From Betaproteobacteria bacterium (lineage in GTDB: Bacteria; Pseudomonadota; Gammaproteobacteria; Burkholderiales; Burkholderiaceae_C), in the NCBI GenBank assembly GCA_016868205.1, contig VGHR01000010.1, positions 1-47,641 on the forward strand: 47,641 bases of DNA, in the 5' to 3' direction. A program made the translations under genes and the position numbers. Under the pieces are notes generated by a model. The model saw nothing but the letters and a program-made list of their open reading frames with translations, searched no databases and had not been told where the DNA came from. Shown piece after piece: positions 19,234 through 27,573 of the stretch; position 1 is the stretch's first letter; each line of letters starts with the position of its first letter.

Positions 19234-19992
19234 TCAGCGTGGCGCCATGCGGATGGCCCCGTCGATCCGAATCACCTCGCCGTTGAGCATTTCGTTTTCG
19301 ATGATCTGTCGCACCAGCTTGGCGTAGTCGGCGGGCTGCCCGAGACGCGCGGGGAAGGGAACAGAGGCGGCCAGCGACGCCTGGACATCGGGGGGCATGC
19401 CAGCGACCATCGGCGTGGCAAAGATACCCGGTGCAATGGTCATGACTCGGATCCCATTGCGCGAGAGATCACGCGCGATCGGCAGGGTCATGCCGACCAC
19501 CCCGGCCTTCGAGGCACTGTAGGCGGCCTGGCCAATTTGGCCATCGTAGGCGGCCACCGAGGCGGTGTTGATGATCACGCCGCGCTCGCCGCTGGGCAAG
19601 GTCGCGTTCTGGCTCATGGCCTGCGCAGCCAGGCGAATCATGTTGAAGGTACCGATCAGGTTGACCTGTACCACCTTGCTGAAGACAGCCAGCGAATGCG
19701 CTCCATTTTTGCCCACGGTCTTCTCCGCGGGAGCGATGCCAGCGCAGTTGACCAGCCCTGTCAGCGGGCCGAGCTGGCCGGCGCGATCGATCACCGCCTG
19801 GGCATCGGCCTCCTGGCTGACATCGCAGCGCATGAACACTGCGCCGATCTGCTGGGCCACCGCTTCGCCTTTGTCCTGCTGCATATCGGCAATCAGCACC
19901 TGCCCACCGGCCTGGCGCAGCATGCGAGCCGTACCTTCGCCTAGGCCCGAGGCCCCGCCAGTGACGATGAAAACATGTCCCTCGATCTCCAT
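19234..19992 (-). CDS. SDR family 3-hydroxyacyl-CoA dehydrogenase (paralogue)
   Basis: 252 residues, classical [11 protein letters not shown] near residue 12, [10 protein letters not shown] near 90, catalytic YSASKAG near 160, and the tail [15 protein letters not shown]. It is clearly related to the dehydrogenase at 9700-10464 and again of the type II 3-hydroxyacyl-CoA dehydrogenase kind, as used in branched-chain amino acid or fatty acid breakdown. A LiuR-like operator about 60-75 bases upstream supports the branched-chain role, and a run of nine G lies in its leader. It reads toward dnaG with a 44-base gap. Confidence 0.9.
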   Translation of the reverse strand: MEIEGHVFIVTGGASGLGEGTARMLRQAGGQVLIADMQQDKGEAVAQQIGAVFMRCDVSQEADAQAVIDRAGQLGPLTGLVNCAGIAPAEKTVGKNGAHSLAVFSKVVQVNLIGTFNMIRLAAQAMSQNATLPSGERGVIINTASVAAYDGQIGQAAYSASKAGVVGMTLPIARDLSRNGIRVMTIAPGIFATPMVAGMPPDVQASLAASVPFPARLGQPADYAKLVRQIIENEMLNGEVIRIDGAIRMAPR

Positions 19993-20034
19993 GATGAATT
20001 CCTTTCGCGGTGTTCGGTGCAGAGCTTGTCTGCA

Positions 20035-20043
20035 GGGGGGGGG
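20035..20043. repeat. Homopolymer of nine G in the SDR leader
   Basis: Nine consecutive G on the plus strand (C on the coding strand of the SDR gene), 42 bases before its start and next to the LiuR-like operator. Tracts of this length can slip during replication. Confidence 0.8.
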
Positions 20044-20052
20044 TGCTTGACG

Positions 20053-20068
20053 CTTACGTTAACGTCAA
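20053..20068. promoter_or_regulatory. LiuR-like operator in the divergent SDR / patatin region
   Basis: On the minus strand TTGACGTTAACGTAAG, an imperfect palindrome resembling the published LiuR (MerR family) consensus for branched-chain amino acid and fatty acid catabolism genes in proteobacteria (TTTACGTTTACGTAAA type). It overlaps a plausible -35 element of the patatin gene, so it may act on both divergent genes. No liuR gene is in this window. Confidence 0.55.
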
Positions 20069-20083
20069 CTTCGCGCGTATTAT
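20054..20083 (+). promoter_or_regulatory. Probable promoter of the patatin-like gene
   Basis: TTACGT (20054-20059), 18-base spacer, TATTAT (20078-20083). The -35 lies inside the LiuR-like operator. It makes the in-frame ATG at 20082 an unlikely translation start. Confidence 0.4.
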
Positions 20084-20171
20084 GAATCAGCCCAATCGCG
20101 CAAAATCGGTGTGCGGGCCCGGCGCAAAAGACCTTGGGCCCGAGCGCAGGGTTTTTTACTCGGGGGACGCA

Positions 20172-21104
20172 TTGACAACGATCGATACGCGGCAGGCCAG
20201 GCGGAGTCTGGGACTGCGGTTCATCATGGCCGGGCTGTTTGTTCTGCTAGTGGCCGGATGCACGACGACGCCACCGAGCCCGCCGGGCGGGGCCGCGCCT
20301 GCCAAGGCGGCTGAGCCTAGCCGCCCGCCGAGGATCGGTCTGGCCTTGGGCGGAGGCGCTGCCAAAGGATTCGCTCATGTGGGGGTGATCGCAGTTTTGG
20401 AAGAGGCGGGCATCCGGCCGGATCTGCTGGTGGGTACTTCGGCCGGCAGCCTGGTGGCCGCGCTTTATGCCAGCGGCATGAATGCCGAGCAACTGCGGCA
20501 AGCCGCTTTGCGACTTGAGGAGGTGGCCATTGCCGATTGGATGGTGCCGTTGATCAACCGCGGCCTGTTTCGGGGGGAGGCCCTGGCCCGTTATGTCAAC
20601 GACGCGGTATCGGGCCGCCTGATTGAGGAGATGCGCATTGATCTGGGCGTGGTCGCGGTCGACCTGGCCGATGGCCGCCCCATTCTTTTCAGGCGGGGTG
20701 ATACCGGCACGGCGGTACGCGCCTCAAGCGCGGTACCCGCTGTGTTTCAACCGGTGCGCATCGGAGGGCGAGACTATGTCGATGGCGGTCTGGTCTCTCC
20801 GGTCCCGGTGCAGTTTGCCCGGCAGATGGGCGCCGAGGTGGTGATCGCTGTGGATATCTCGCAGGTCCCCGAGGGTCAACCGGCGACCGATACCCTGCAG
20901 ATTCTGATGCAGACCTTCAACATCATGGGGCAGGCGATCAAGCAGCAGGAGATCGGGCACGCCGATGTTGTGGTGCGGCCTTCGCTGACAGGACTGCGTA
21001 CGGCTGACTTCTCGGCCCGACTGAAGGCTATCGAGGCGGGTCGCGTGGCCATGCAAGCGGCCTTGCCGCAACTCAAGGCACGGTTGGCCCGACAAGGGCC
21101 CTGA
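20172..21104 (+). CDS. Patatin-like phospholipase, outer-membrane or periplasmic lipoprotein
   Basis: About 310 residues from TTG 20172, preceded by GGGGGA. This start gives a lipoprotein signal with a basic n-region, a hydrophobic core and the lipobox LVAGC near residue 31; ATG 20082 is the alternative. The patatin domain has the oxyanion motif GGGAAKGFAHVGVI, the nucleophile elbow GTSAGS and the catalytic aspartate in YVDGGLVSPVPV. It resembles the RssA/NTE-like serine esterases and probably acts on phospholipids or lysophospholipids at the envelope. The enzyme family is certain; the substrate is not. Confidence 0.88.
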   Translation: MTTIDTRQARRSLGLRFIMAGLFVLLVAGCTTTPPSPPGGAAPAKAAEPSRPPRIGLALGGGAAKGFAHVGVIAVLEEAGIRPDLLVGTSAGSLVAALYASGMNAEQLRQAALRLEEVAIADWMVPLINRGLFRGEALARYVNDAVSGRLIEEMRIDLGVVAVDLADGRPILFRRGDTGTAVRASSAVPAVFQPVRIGGRDYVDGGLVSPVPVQFARQMGAEVVIAVDISQVPEGQPATDTLQILMQTFNIMGQAIKQQEIGHADVVVRPSLTGLRTADFSARLKAIEAGRVAMQAALPQLKARLARQGP

Positions 21105-21118
21105 AGGCGCGTGGGCTC

Positions 21119-21146
21119 AAAAAAAGCCCGGCGTTTGCCGGGCTTT
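21119..21146 (-). terminator. Terminator of the phasin gene
   Basis: AAAGCCCGGC and GCCGGGCTTT form a 10-bp stem with a four-base loop. On the minus strand seven T follow, giving a strong terminator for the phasin gene. In the plus direction only three T follow, so it may also end the patatin transcript weakly. Confidence 0.9.
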
Positions 21147-21241
21147 GAACGGGTCCTTGTAACCAATTCCACGCGGACCCGAGGAGACAAGCAGTACGAA
21201 GGCGTACCCCGCTCGCTCGGGATGGCGGGGTGGGGGCCTGA

Positions 21242-21781
21242 TCAGCGCTTTTTGCTGACCTTGGTGGCAGCAGCGGCAGTGTTGGTGACGGCGGCGAAGT
21301 TGGCTTCGGCCAGATCGCTGGCTTGCTTGACCGCCTTCTGCACCGACTCAAACGCATTGGTTGCGGCCGAAACGGCGCTTTTCATGACGGCGACGGCGGT
21401 CTCCGAACCTGCCGGGGCATTCTTGGCAGCGCTATCGACCAGATTGACAAACTTGGCTTGGGCGTCGGCGGTGCTGCCCTCGACAGCCTTCGAGAACTCG
21501 GCAGCGGTGCTGCTGGCGATATCGTAGAGGTGGCGGCTGTAAGCGGCAGCTTTCTCGGCCAGGGGTTGCATCAGGCTCGCTTGCAGGGCCAACAGCTCCT
21601 GGGCGTCTTTAACGCTCAGCACAGCCTTGGCGTGGCTGGCCGATTCGGTCAGCGCGGCTTTGGAAGCCTGGACATTGAGCTCGACCATTTTTTCCATGCC
21701 CTCGAAAGCCTTGTGAGTCAGGCCGAACATGGTTTCAATGGAGGCTTTCTGGGAAGCAACGATTTGGTCAGCGGTCAGCAT
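21242..21781 (-). CDS. phaP: Phasin family protein (PHA granule-associated)
   Basis: 179 residues, Ala-rich and helical, starting [40 protein letters not shown] is typical of the phasin family and the tail is basic (KVSKKR). Phasins coat polyhydroxyalkanoate granules. The gene stands alone with a strong terminator. Its promoter is flanked by two near-identical operator-like repeats that fit PhaR control, so it should be induced when polyester granules form. It implies a PHA-storing organism, although no synthase gene is in the window. Confidence 0.93.
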   Translation of the reverse strand: MLTADQIVASQKASIETMFGLTHKAFEGMEKMVELNVQASKAALTESASHAKAVLSVKDAQELLALQASLMQPLAEKAAAYSRHLYDIASSTAAEFSKAVEGSTADAQAKFVNLVDSAAKNAPAGSETAVAVMKSAVSAATNAFESVQKAVKQASDLAEANFAAVTNTAAAATKVSKKR

Positions 21782-21843
21782 GGGAAACTCCTAAAAAAAG
21801 TGGTTGAGGGTCCGGGGCAGGGCGCTTGAACAATCTCCGTTTC

Positions 21844-21918
21844 TTGCTGCACTGCAACATGGGTTGAAGTATAGGGTCCGAATCGGTAAACACAAGGATT
21901 TTTGCTGCATAGCAACAT
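21844..21918. promoter_or_regulatory. Two TGC-rich repeats flanking the phasin promoter (PhaR-like operators)
   Basis: TTGCTGCAcTGCAACAT-type repeats at 21844-21860 and 21902-21918 are identical except for two central bases; the second contains a perfect inverted repeat TTGCT-N4-AGCAA. Their starts are 58 bases apart, one downstream of the -10 and one upstream of the -35 of the phaP promoter. TGC-rich inverted repeats are known sites of the PHA repressor PhaR. Confidence 0.65.
21868..21895 (-). promoter_or_regulatory. Phasin gene promoter
   Basis: On the minus strand TTGTGT (plus 21890-21895), 16-base spacer, TATACT (plus 21868-21873). It lies between the two PhaR-like repeats and about 90 bases before the phaP start. 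Confidence 0.6.
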
Positions 21919-22013
21919 TTTTAGGCGGCGCCCTCTATTTCCAGTCCCGCGGTCACAATGCGGGGGGCGATTCGGCCCCGAACCCGCGGCTGGGTCAGGC
22001 CCTGTTTCTTCCT

Positions 22014-22967
22014 GTGTACGCTTTCTACGCCGACCAATATGTCCTGCCCTTGCCCCGTGGGCATCGCTTCCCCATGGGCAAGTACGCCTTGTTGCGGCAG
22101 CGCCTGACCCAGCTCCTTCCCCAGTTGCGGTGTGTAGCGGCGCCTGCCGCAAGCGATGGTCAGTTGGCGCTGGTGCACAGCCCTGCTTATGTCCGGGCGG
22201 TTGCCGAAGGCAGCCTGCCGCCAGCTGCTCAGCGCGAAATCGGTTTTCCCTGGTCGCCCCAGATGGTTGAGCGATCCAGGCGCTCGGCGGGCGCCACCGT
22301 TGCCGCAGCGCGAGCCGCCCTGGGTTTGTCGGGGGGTCTTCGGGCCGAGGGGCTGGCTGGCAATCTGGCCGGCGGTACGCACCACGCCAGCAGCGACAAG
22401 GGCGGCGGATTTTGCGTTTTCAACGATGTCGCGGTTGCGGCCCGACTGATGCAGGCCGAATGGGCGCGGCTGCATGCGCCGGCAGTGCTTCAGGTGGCCA
22501 TTGTCGACCTCGATGTGCACCAGGGGAATGGCACGGCCGCTATTTTTTGCGGTGATGACACGGTGTTCACCTTGTCCATGCACGGCGCGAAGAACTTTCC
22601 CTTCCGCAAGGTGGCCGGCGATTTGGACATTGACTTGCCCGACGGCTGCGGTGACGAGCCGTATCTGGAGGCCTTGGATCAGGCCCTGGCCGAACTTGAG
22701 CGGCGTTTTGATCCCGACCTGGTGCTGTATCTGGCCGGTGCCGACCCGCACGAAGGAGACCGGCTCGGTCGCCTGTGCCTGAGCTACGACGGTCTGCAAG
22801 CCCGCGATCGCCGGGTCTTCGACTGGGCTTGGCGCAAACGCATCCCGCTGGCCCTGGCCATGGGCGGTGGCTATGGCCATGACATCGAATCAACGGTACA
22901 GGTGCAGGTCAATACCTGGTTGATTGCGCATGAGTATTGGCAGCGATGGTCCCGCATGGGCGCGTAA
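22014..22967 (+). CDS. Histone deacetylase-like amidohydrolase (class II HDAC family)
   Basis: 317 residues from GTG 22014 (coding VYAFYADQYVLPLPRGHRFP), the usual N-terminus of the family; longer in-frame starts reach into the phasin promoter. Motifs of the zinc-dependent arginase/deacetylase fold: GGTHHASSDKGGGFCVFND near residue 125 with the catalytic His pair, the zinc ligands in VDLDVHQGNG near 165, and AGADPHEGDRLG near 240. Bacterial members remove acetyl groups from small amides, polyamines or protein lysines. It is divergent from the phasin gene. The reaction type is well supported; the substrate is unknown. Confidence 0.92.
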   Translation: MYAFYADQYVLPLPRGHRFPMGKYALLRQRLTQLLPQLRCVAAPAASDGQLALVHSPAYVRAVAEGSLPPAAQREIGFPWSPQMVERSRRSAGATVAAARAALGLSGGLRAEGLAGNLAGGTHHASSDKGGGFCVFNDVAVAARLMQAEWARLHAPAVLQVAIVDLDVHQGNGTAAIFCGDDTVFTLSMHGAKNFPFRKVAGDLDIDLPDGCGDEPYLEALDQALAELERRFDPDLVLYLAGADPHEGDRLGRLCLSYDGLQARDRRVFDWAWRKRIPLALAMGGGYGHDIESTVQVQVNTWLIAHEYWQRWSRMGA

Positions 22968-23068
22968 GCGGCCCGGGCGGCCGAGGCGCTGGCAAAATCA
23001 GCGGTCCCGCACGGGTTCAAGTCTGAACGCTCGCTTCCTTTTCGCTACGCCTTACAGCGCATTCCGCC

Positions 23069-23518
23069 ATGTCCGACACCAGCCGCCCCGAGCCTGAGTT
23101 GCGCGCCGATTACCGCATCCTGCGACCCATCAGCACCCGCTGGTCGGACAACGATATCTACGGGCATGTCAATAATGTCGTCTACTACAGTTGGTTCGAT
23201 ACCGCCGTCAACGGCTATCTGATCGAGGAGGGCGTGCTGGACATCCATCGGGGCCCCTTTGTCGGACTGGTGGTGCAGACCCAGTGCACCTACTTCGCGC
23301 CTTTGGCTTATCCGCAGCCCGTGCTGGCGGGCCTGCGTGTTGGACATCTGGGCCGATCCAGTGTCCGCTATGAGGTGGCGCTGTTTGCCGCCGATGGCCC
23401 CGTTGAGGCGACCTGTGCGGCCCGTGGCCACTTCGTTCATGTTTATGTGGACCGGCAGACCCGCCGGCCTTGCCCTTTGCCCGCCGACTTCGTGTTGGCC
23501 CTGGAGAAACTCAAGTGA
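23069..23518 (+). CDS. Acyl-CoA thioesterase, 4-HBT/YbgC-like hotdog protein
   Basis: 149 residues. STRWSDNDIYGHVNNVVYYSWF carries the catalytic aspartate region of the 4-HBT thioesterase family (DxxxHVNN), and the rest is a single hotdog domain. It hydrolyses an acyl-CoA whose identity is unknown. The stop codon overlaps the GTG start of the nitroreductase gene, so the two are translationally coupled at the head of the LIV-transporter gene run. It is distinct from the thioesterase of the phenylpropanoid operon, which has the DPAG motif. Confidence 0.9.
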   Translation: MSDTSRPEPELRADYRILRPISTRWSDNDIYGHVNNVVYYSWFDTAVNGYLIEEGVLDIHRGPFVGLVVQTQCTYFAPLAYPQPVLAGLRVGHLGRSSVRYEVALFAADGPVEATCAARGHFVHVYVDRQTRRPCPLPADFVLALEKLK

Positions 23519-24231
23519 GCCCCATTGCCCTGGACGCCGCCGCCGTTGGCGTTGATGAAGCCATCCTCAGTCGGATGTCGGTGCGTGCTTTCCTGCCGCG
23601 GCCGGTTGAGCGCGAGAAGATCGAACACATCCTGAGCCTGGCCAGCCGAGCCCCCTCGGGTACCAATTGCCAACCTTGGCAGGTGTATGTGCTGCAGGGG
23701 CAAGCCTTGAGCGAACTGGTCGCTAAGGTTTGCGCGGCCCACGATGCGCTTCGCGCCGATCCAGCGCTGGCCCAGCAGTACAAGGAAGAGTATGACTACT
23801 ACCCCAGTCAGTGGGTAGAGCCCTATCTGGGACGCCGACGCGAGAACGGCTGGGGTCTGTATGGCTTGCTGGGGATTGAGCGCGGCCAGAAGGACAAGAT
23901 GCATGCCCAGCATCAGGGCAACTTCCGTTTTTTCGACGCACCGGTCGGCCTGATTTTCACCATGGACCGCATCCTCGGCCGCGGTAGCCTGCTCGACTAC
24001 GGCATGTTCCTGCAAAACCTCATGCTTGCCGCGCGAGCCCAGGGACTGCACACCTGTCCGCAGGCGGCCTGGAATGACTATCACCGCATCATCTTGCCGC
24101 ATATCGGCGCGCCGGCCGAGCGCATGATGGTCTGCGGCATGTCATTGGGCTACGCCGATCCGCAGGCCCTGGTCAATCGCTTCTACACCCCGCGTGATCC
24201 CGTTGCTCAGTTCACCACCTGGCTGGGTTGA
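23515..24231 (+). CDS. Nitroreductase family protein
   Basis: 238 residues from GTG 23515, overlapping the previous stop by four bases. It has the FMN-binding start SVRAFLPRPVEREKIEHILS, then ASRAPSGTNCQPWQVYVL, and a C-terminal AERMMVCGMSLGYADP segment. Nitroreductases are FMN- and NAD(P)H-dependent and reduce nitroaromatics, quinones or flavins. It is about the length of the nitrobenzoate-reductase-like group. The substrate cannot be read; coupling to a thioesterase and a LIV transporter suggests a role in uptake and processing of an organic acid. Confidence 0.9.
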   Translation: MSPIALDAAAVGVDEAILSRMSVRAFLPRPVEREKIEHILSLASRAPSGTNCQPWQVYVLQGQALSELVAKVCAAHDALRADPALAQQYKEEYDYYPSQWVEPYLGRRRENGWGLYGLLGIERGQKDKMHAQHQGNFRFFDAPVGLIFTMDRILGRGSLLDYGMFLQNLMLAARAQGLHTCPQAAWNDYHRIILPHIGAPAERMMVCGMSLGYADPQALVNRFYTPRDPVAQFTTWLG

Positions 24232-24281
24232 GGCGCTCGCGCGCCCGGCGCGCGGGACTGTCTCCTGAGAGGCATGCATCC

Positions 24282-26135
24282 ATGACCCTTGTGCAACTGC
24301 TCGGCGGCCTGTCGTACGCCACCACGCTTTTCCTGATGGCCGCTGGTTTGACGCTGATCTTCGGCGTCACCCGTATTGTCAATTTCGCCCACGGCAGTTT
24401 TTTCATGCTGGGTGCACTTTTCTCGGCTCACTGGCTGACGCACTGGTTTCCCGCGGCAGCCGACAGCGCTGTCTTTTATGCACTGGTTATCTTGCTGGGT
24501 GCGGCGGTGGCGGCGCTTGTGGGCGCCATCGCCGAGGTCCTGTTGCTGCGTCGCATGGCCCATGCGCCCGAGCTTTACCAACTGGTGGCCACCTTCGGAC
24601 TGACCCTTGCCTTGCACGACGCCATGCGATGGATTTTTGGTGACGAGGAAGTCTTCGCGCCGCGCTTTCCTGGCCTGAAGGGCTCGGTGCAGATTGGTCA
24701 GGAACTGTTCCCGACCTACCAGCTGGTTCTTATGCTTATCGGCCCCCTGGTGTGGCTGGGCTTGCATCTGATGCTCACCCGTACGACCTACGGCCGGCGC
24801 CTGCGTGCGGCGACCGAAGACCGCGAAATTCTCGGCGCCCTGGGCATCAATCCGCGCCCCCTGATGCTGGGCGCGGTGCTGGTGGGCTGCGCGCTGGCGG
24901 GTCTGGCGGGGGCGCTGCAGTTGCCGCGCGAACCGGCCCATTTGCAGATGGATATGGTCATGATCGTCGAGACCTTCGTCGTGGTCGTTACCGGCGGGCT
25001 GGGCAGCATTGGAGGCGCTTTTTTTGCAGCGATTCTGATTGGGCTGGTGCATGCTGTGGGCATTCATTGGTTTCCCCAAGCCACACTGGTCTTGGTCTTT
25101 CTGACTATGGCGGCGGTGTTGGTGCTGCGGCCGCAGGGACTGGCCGGCAAACGGCTGACCCCGGTACATGGCCCGCGCGAGGTGGCCCAAGTCTTTCGAG
25201 GTTTGAGTCTGTCGGGCCGCAGCCAGGCTGCAGTGGCGATGGCCTTGCTGTCCCTGGCTGCCGCGGCCTGGTGGGGCGGAGCCTATTGGCAGACGCTGGC
25301 GCTCGATGCGATGATTTTCATCATCTTCGGGGTCAGCCTGCAGGCCATGATGGGGCTGGCCGGGCTGGTCAGCTTTGGACACGCCGCCTACTTCGCGCTG
25401 GGCGCCTATGGGGCAGCCCTGTCCCATCTGCACTGGGGGGCGCCGCTGTGGCTCGCGGCGGCGGTCGGCGTAGGCTGCGCCCTGGCCCTGGCGGCTCTTT
25501 TCGGTGCAGCGCTGATTCGCAGCAGCGGCGTGTATCTGGCCATGCTGTCCTTGGCCTTGGCCCAGGTGGTCTGGGCCATAGCCACGCAGGCCGTGCCCTT
25601 GACCGGCGGGGACAACGGCTTGATTGGGCTGTACCTGATCGCGGACCGAGCGGCTTTTTATGCAGGTATGGTCGCGTTCACCCTGGGCACGATTGCTGCC
25701 TTGCGGCAGTTGGCCTTGTCCGGGCAGGGGGCGGCCTTGCAGGCGCTGCGCGACGCGCCGCTGCGTGCTCAGGCCAGCGGCTTGCCCTTAACTGCCCTGA
25801 AGATTCGGGTGTTTCTGCAAAGCGCTGCTCTGGCGGGTTTGGCAGGTGCGCTTTTTGCGGCGCACAAGGGGTCGGTTTTTCCCTCGGTGGCCGCTGTCGG
25901 GACTTCGGTTGATGCCCTCTTGGTGGTCCTGCTGGGTGGCGTGCATCAGCTTTGGGGCGCCGTAGCCGGGGCGCTGCTCCTAATTGGCGTGTCGGCCGAG
26001 TTGGGGCGTGAACTCACCTACTGGCGGGGCCTCTTGGGCGTGGTCATCATGGTGGTCATGGTGGCCTCGCCCTCGGGCTTGTTATCGCTGGCCGGTTGGC
26101 GCTTGCTCGGTGCCCGTGCAGGGGCGGTACGATGA
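24282..26135 (+). CDS. Fused LivH-LivM permease of a branched-chain amino acid-type ABC transporter
   Basis: 617 residues from ATG 24282 with GAGAGG upstream. The first half (to ~290) is a LivH domain: LMAAGLTLIFGVTRIVNFAHGSF at the start and VVTGGLGSIGGAFFAAILIG near 245. The second half is a LivM domain: GVSLQAMMGLAGLVSFGHAA near 370 and VVLLGGVHQLWGAVAGALL near 565. Usually these are two separate proteins. About 16 membrane spans are expected. The stop overlaps the livG start (ATGA). The operon has no substrate-binding protein; the orphan one at 3094-4302 may serve it. Confidence 0.93.
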   Translation: MTLVQLLGGLSYATTLFLMAAGLTLIFGVTRIVNFAHGSFFMLGALFSAHWLTHWFPAAADSAVFYALVILLGAAVAALVGAIAEVLLLRRMAHAPELYQLVATFGLTLALHDAMRWIFGDEEVFAPRFPGLKGSVQIGQELFPTYQLVLMLIGPLVWLGLHLMLTRTTYGRRLRAATEDREILGALGINPRPLMLGAVLVGCALAGLAGALQLPREPAHLQMDMVMIVETFVVVVTGGLGSIGGAFFAAILIGLVHAVGIHWFPQATLVLVFLTMAAVLVLRPQGLAGKRLTPVHGPREVAQVFRGLSLSGRSQAAVAMALLSLAAAAWWGGAYWQTLALDAMIFIIFGVSLQAMMGLAGLVSFGHAAYFALGAYGAALSHLHWGAPLWLAAAVGVGCALALAALFGAALIRSSGVYLAMLSLALAQVVWAIATQAVPLTGGDNGLIGLYLIADRAAFYAGMVAFTLGTIAALRQLALSGQGAALQALRDAPLRAQASGLPLTALKIRVFLQSAALAGLAGALFAAHKGSVFPSVAAVGTSVDALLVVLLGGVHQLWGAVAGALLLIGVSAELGRELTYWRGLLGVVIMVVMVASPSGLLSLAGWRLLGARAGAVR

Positions 26136-26914
26136 AACCTGATGTCGGTCTGCAAGTGCGCGATTTGGTCCGGCATTTTGAGGGCGTCCGAGCAGTCGAT
26201 GGCGTCAGTCTGGATTTGGAGGCCGGCCAATGCGTTGCGCTGATTGGTCCCAACGGCGCGGGTAAATCCACCACCTTCGCATGTATCGCCGGGCAGCAGA
26301 GGCCCGATGCCGGTCAGGTGCGCTGGCGCGGCCGCTCCTTGCTCGACTTGAGCCCCGCGCAGCGCTTGGGCTGTGGGGTGGCGCGCAGCTTTCAGGTGGC
26401 GCAGGTTTTCGAAGCCTTGAGCGTCAGGGCCAATGTACAACTGGCTTTGCAGGCGCGTCAGCAGGCGCTCTCGTTCTCGCGCCCGCTCTCCCTCTGGCAG
26501 CCTGGTCGGGCCCAGGACTTGCTGGAGCAGGCCGACCTGTCTTCCTGGGCTGCGCATCAGGCGGCGGTGCTGCCTTATGGGGCGCGCAAGCGTCTCGAAC
26601 TGGCCCTGGTCCTGGCGGGCGAGCCGTCCCTACTGCTCCTCGACGAGCCGGCGGCGGGCTTGGCCGAGTCCGAGCGGCAAAGCCTGATGCGCTGGATACG
26701 CGGTCTGGCGCGGACAGGTCTGGCGGTGCTCTACACCGAGCACAACATGGATGCAGTGTGCGGGGTGGCCGATCGGGTTCTGGTGCTGATCGAGGGCCGG
26801 GTTGCTGCCCAAGGCAGTTTTGAAGAAGTGGCCGCCAATCCCACGGTGCAGTCCCGCTACCTGGGGCGCGCGACGCAAATCCCCGCAGACAGTGATCGAG
26901 GCTGCCGTGCTTGA
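26132..26914 (+). CDS. livG: ABC transporter ATP-binding protein LivG
   Basis: 260 residues from ATG 26132, overlapping the permease stop. Walker A GPNGAGKST near residue 45, Q-loop FQVAQVFEALSV near 90, signature LPYGARKRLELALVLAGEP near 150 (the usual SGGQ-type core is YGARKR, common in LivG), Walker B LLLLDEPAAGLAESE near 175 and the switch histidine in YTEHNMD. It powers the fused permease together with LivF. Its stop overlaps the livF start. Confidence 0.94.
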   Translation: MKPDVGLQVRDLVRHFEGVRAVDGVSLDLEAGQCVALIGPNGAGKSTTFACIAGQQRPDAGQVRWRGRSLLDLSPAQRLGCGVARSFQVAQVFEALSVRANVQLALQARQQALSFSRPLSLWQPGRAQDLLEQADLSSWAAHQAAVLPYGARKRLELALVLAGEPSLLLLDEPAAGLAESERQSLMRWIRGLARTGLAVLYTEHNMDAVCGVADRVLVLIEGRVAAQGSFEEVAANPTVQSRYLGRATQIPADSDRGCRA

Positions 26915-27557
26915 GCTTGGGCAACTGCAGGCCTTCTACGGTCCGGCCCAGGCCCTGTTCGGGGTCGACCTGCGCTTGCAGGTCGGCCAGATGCTGGTGC
27001 TGCAAGGGCTCAACGGGGCCGGTAAGTCCACGCTACTCAAGTCCATCGTTGGGCTGGAGGTTCAGACCCGGGGCCGGATCTGCATGCGGCTCGACGAGCG
27101 GGCCGAGCCGGTCGACATGGGCGCTTGGCCGGCCTACCGGCGCGTGCGGGCGGGTCTGGGCTATGTTGCGGAAGACCGGCGGCTGTTTGCTGGGCTGACG
27201 GTGCGTGAGAACTTGTTGATTACCGGTGGGTCGGTGCAACAACTCGACTGGGTTCTGGAGCGGTTTGCCCTGCTCAAACCCATGCTGGGTCGATCGGCGG
27301 CGCAAATGAGTGGTGGCGAGCAGCAGATGCTGGCCACCGCCCGCGCCCTCATGATGCGGCCCCGACTCTTGCTCCTCGACGAGCCCTGCGAGGGCATTGC
27401 GCCGGTGCTGGTCGAGACCATGGTGCAGACCTTGATCGATCTGCGCAGCCAAGGCTTAAGCCTGCTGGTGGCCGAACAGAACCGGCAACTGGTTCAGGCG
27501 GCCGATCAGGTGGTGGAATTGGTTGCGGGTAAAGTGCGGGATTCGACAACACGCTGA
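26907..27557 (+). CDS. livF: ABC transporter ATP-binding protein LivF
   Basis: 216 residues from GTG 26907 (LELGQLQAFYGPAQALFG), chosen because GAGG lies six bases upstream and because this is the normal LivF N-terminus; GTG 26892 is possible. Walker A GLNGAGKST near 34, signature MSGGEQQMLATARALM near 135, Walker B LLLLDEPCEGIAPVLVE near 157. Second ATPase of the LIV-type importer. Overlaps livG by eight bases. Confidence 0.93.
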   Translation: MLELGQLQAFYGPAQALFGVDLRLQVGQMLVLQGLNGAGKSTLLKSIVGLEVQTRGRICMRLDERAEPVDMGAWPAYRRVRAGLGYVAEDRRLFAGLTVRENLLITGGSVQQLDWVLERFALLKPMLGRSAAQMSGGEQQMLATARALMMRPRLLLLDEPCEGIAPVLVETMVQTLIDLRSQGLSLLVAEQNRQLVQAADQVVELVAGKVRDSTTR

Positions 27558-27573
27558 ATGAAGGAAACGCCCC

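Noticed and set aside
24207..25433. 408-codon open frame on the minus strand
   Set aside because: Antisense to the fused LivHM permease; Gln/His/Arg-rich composition typical of a shadow frame.
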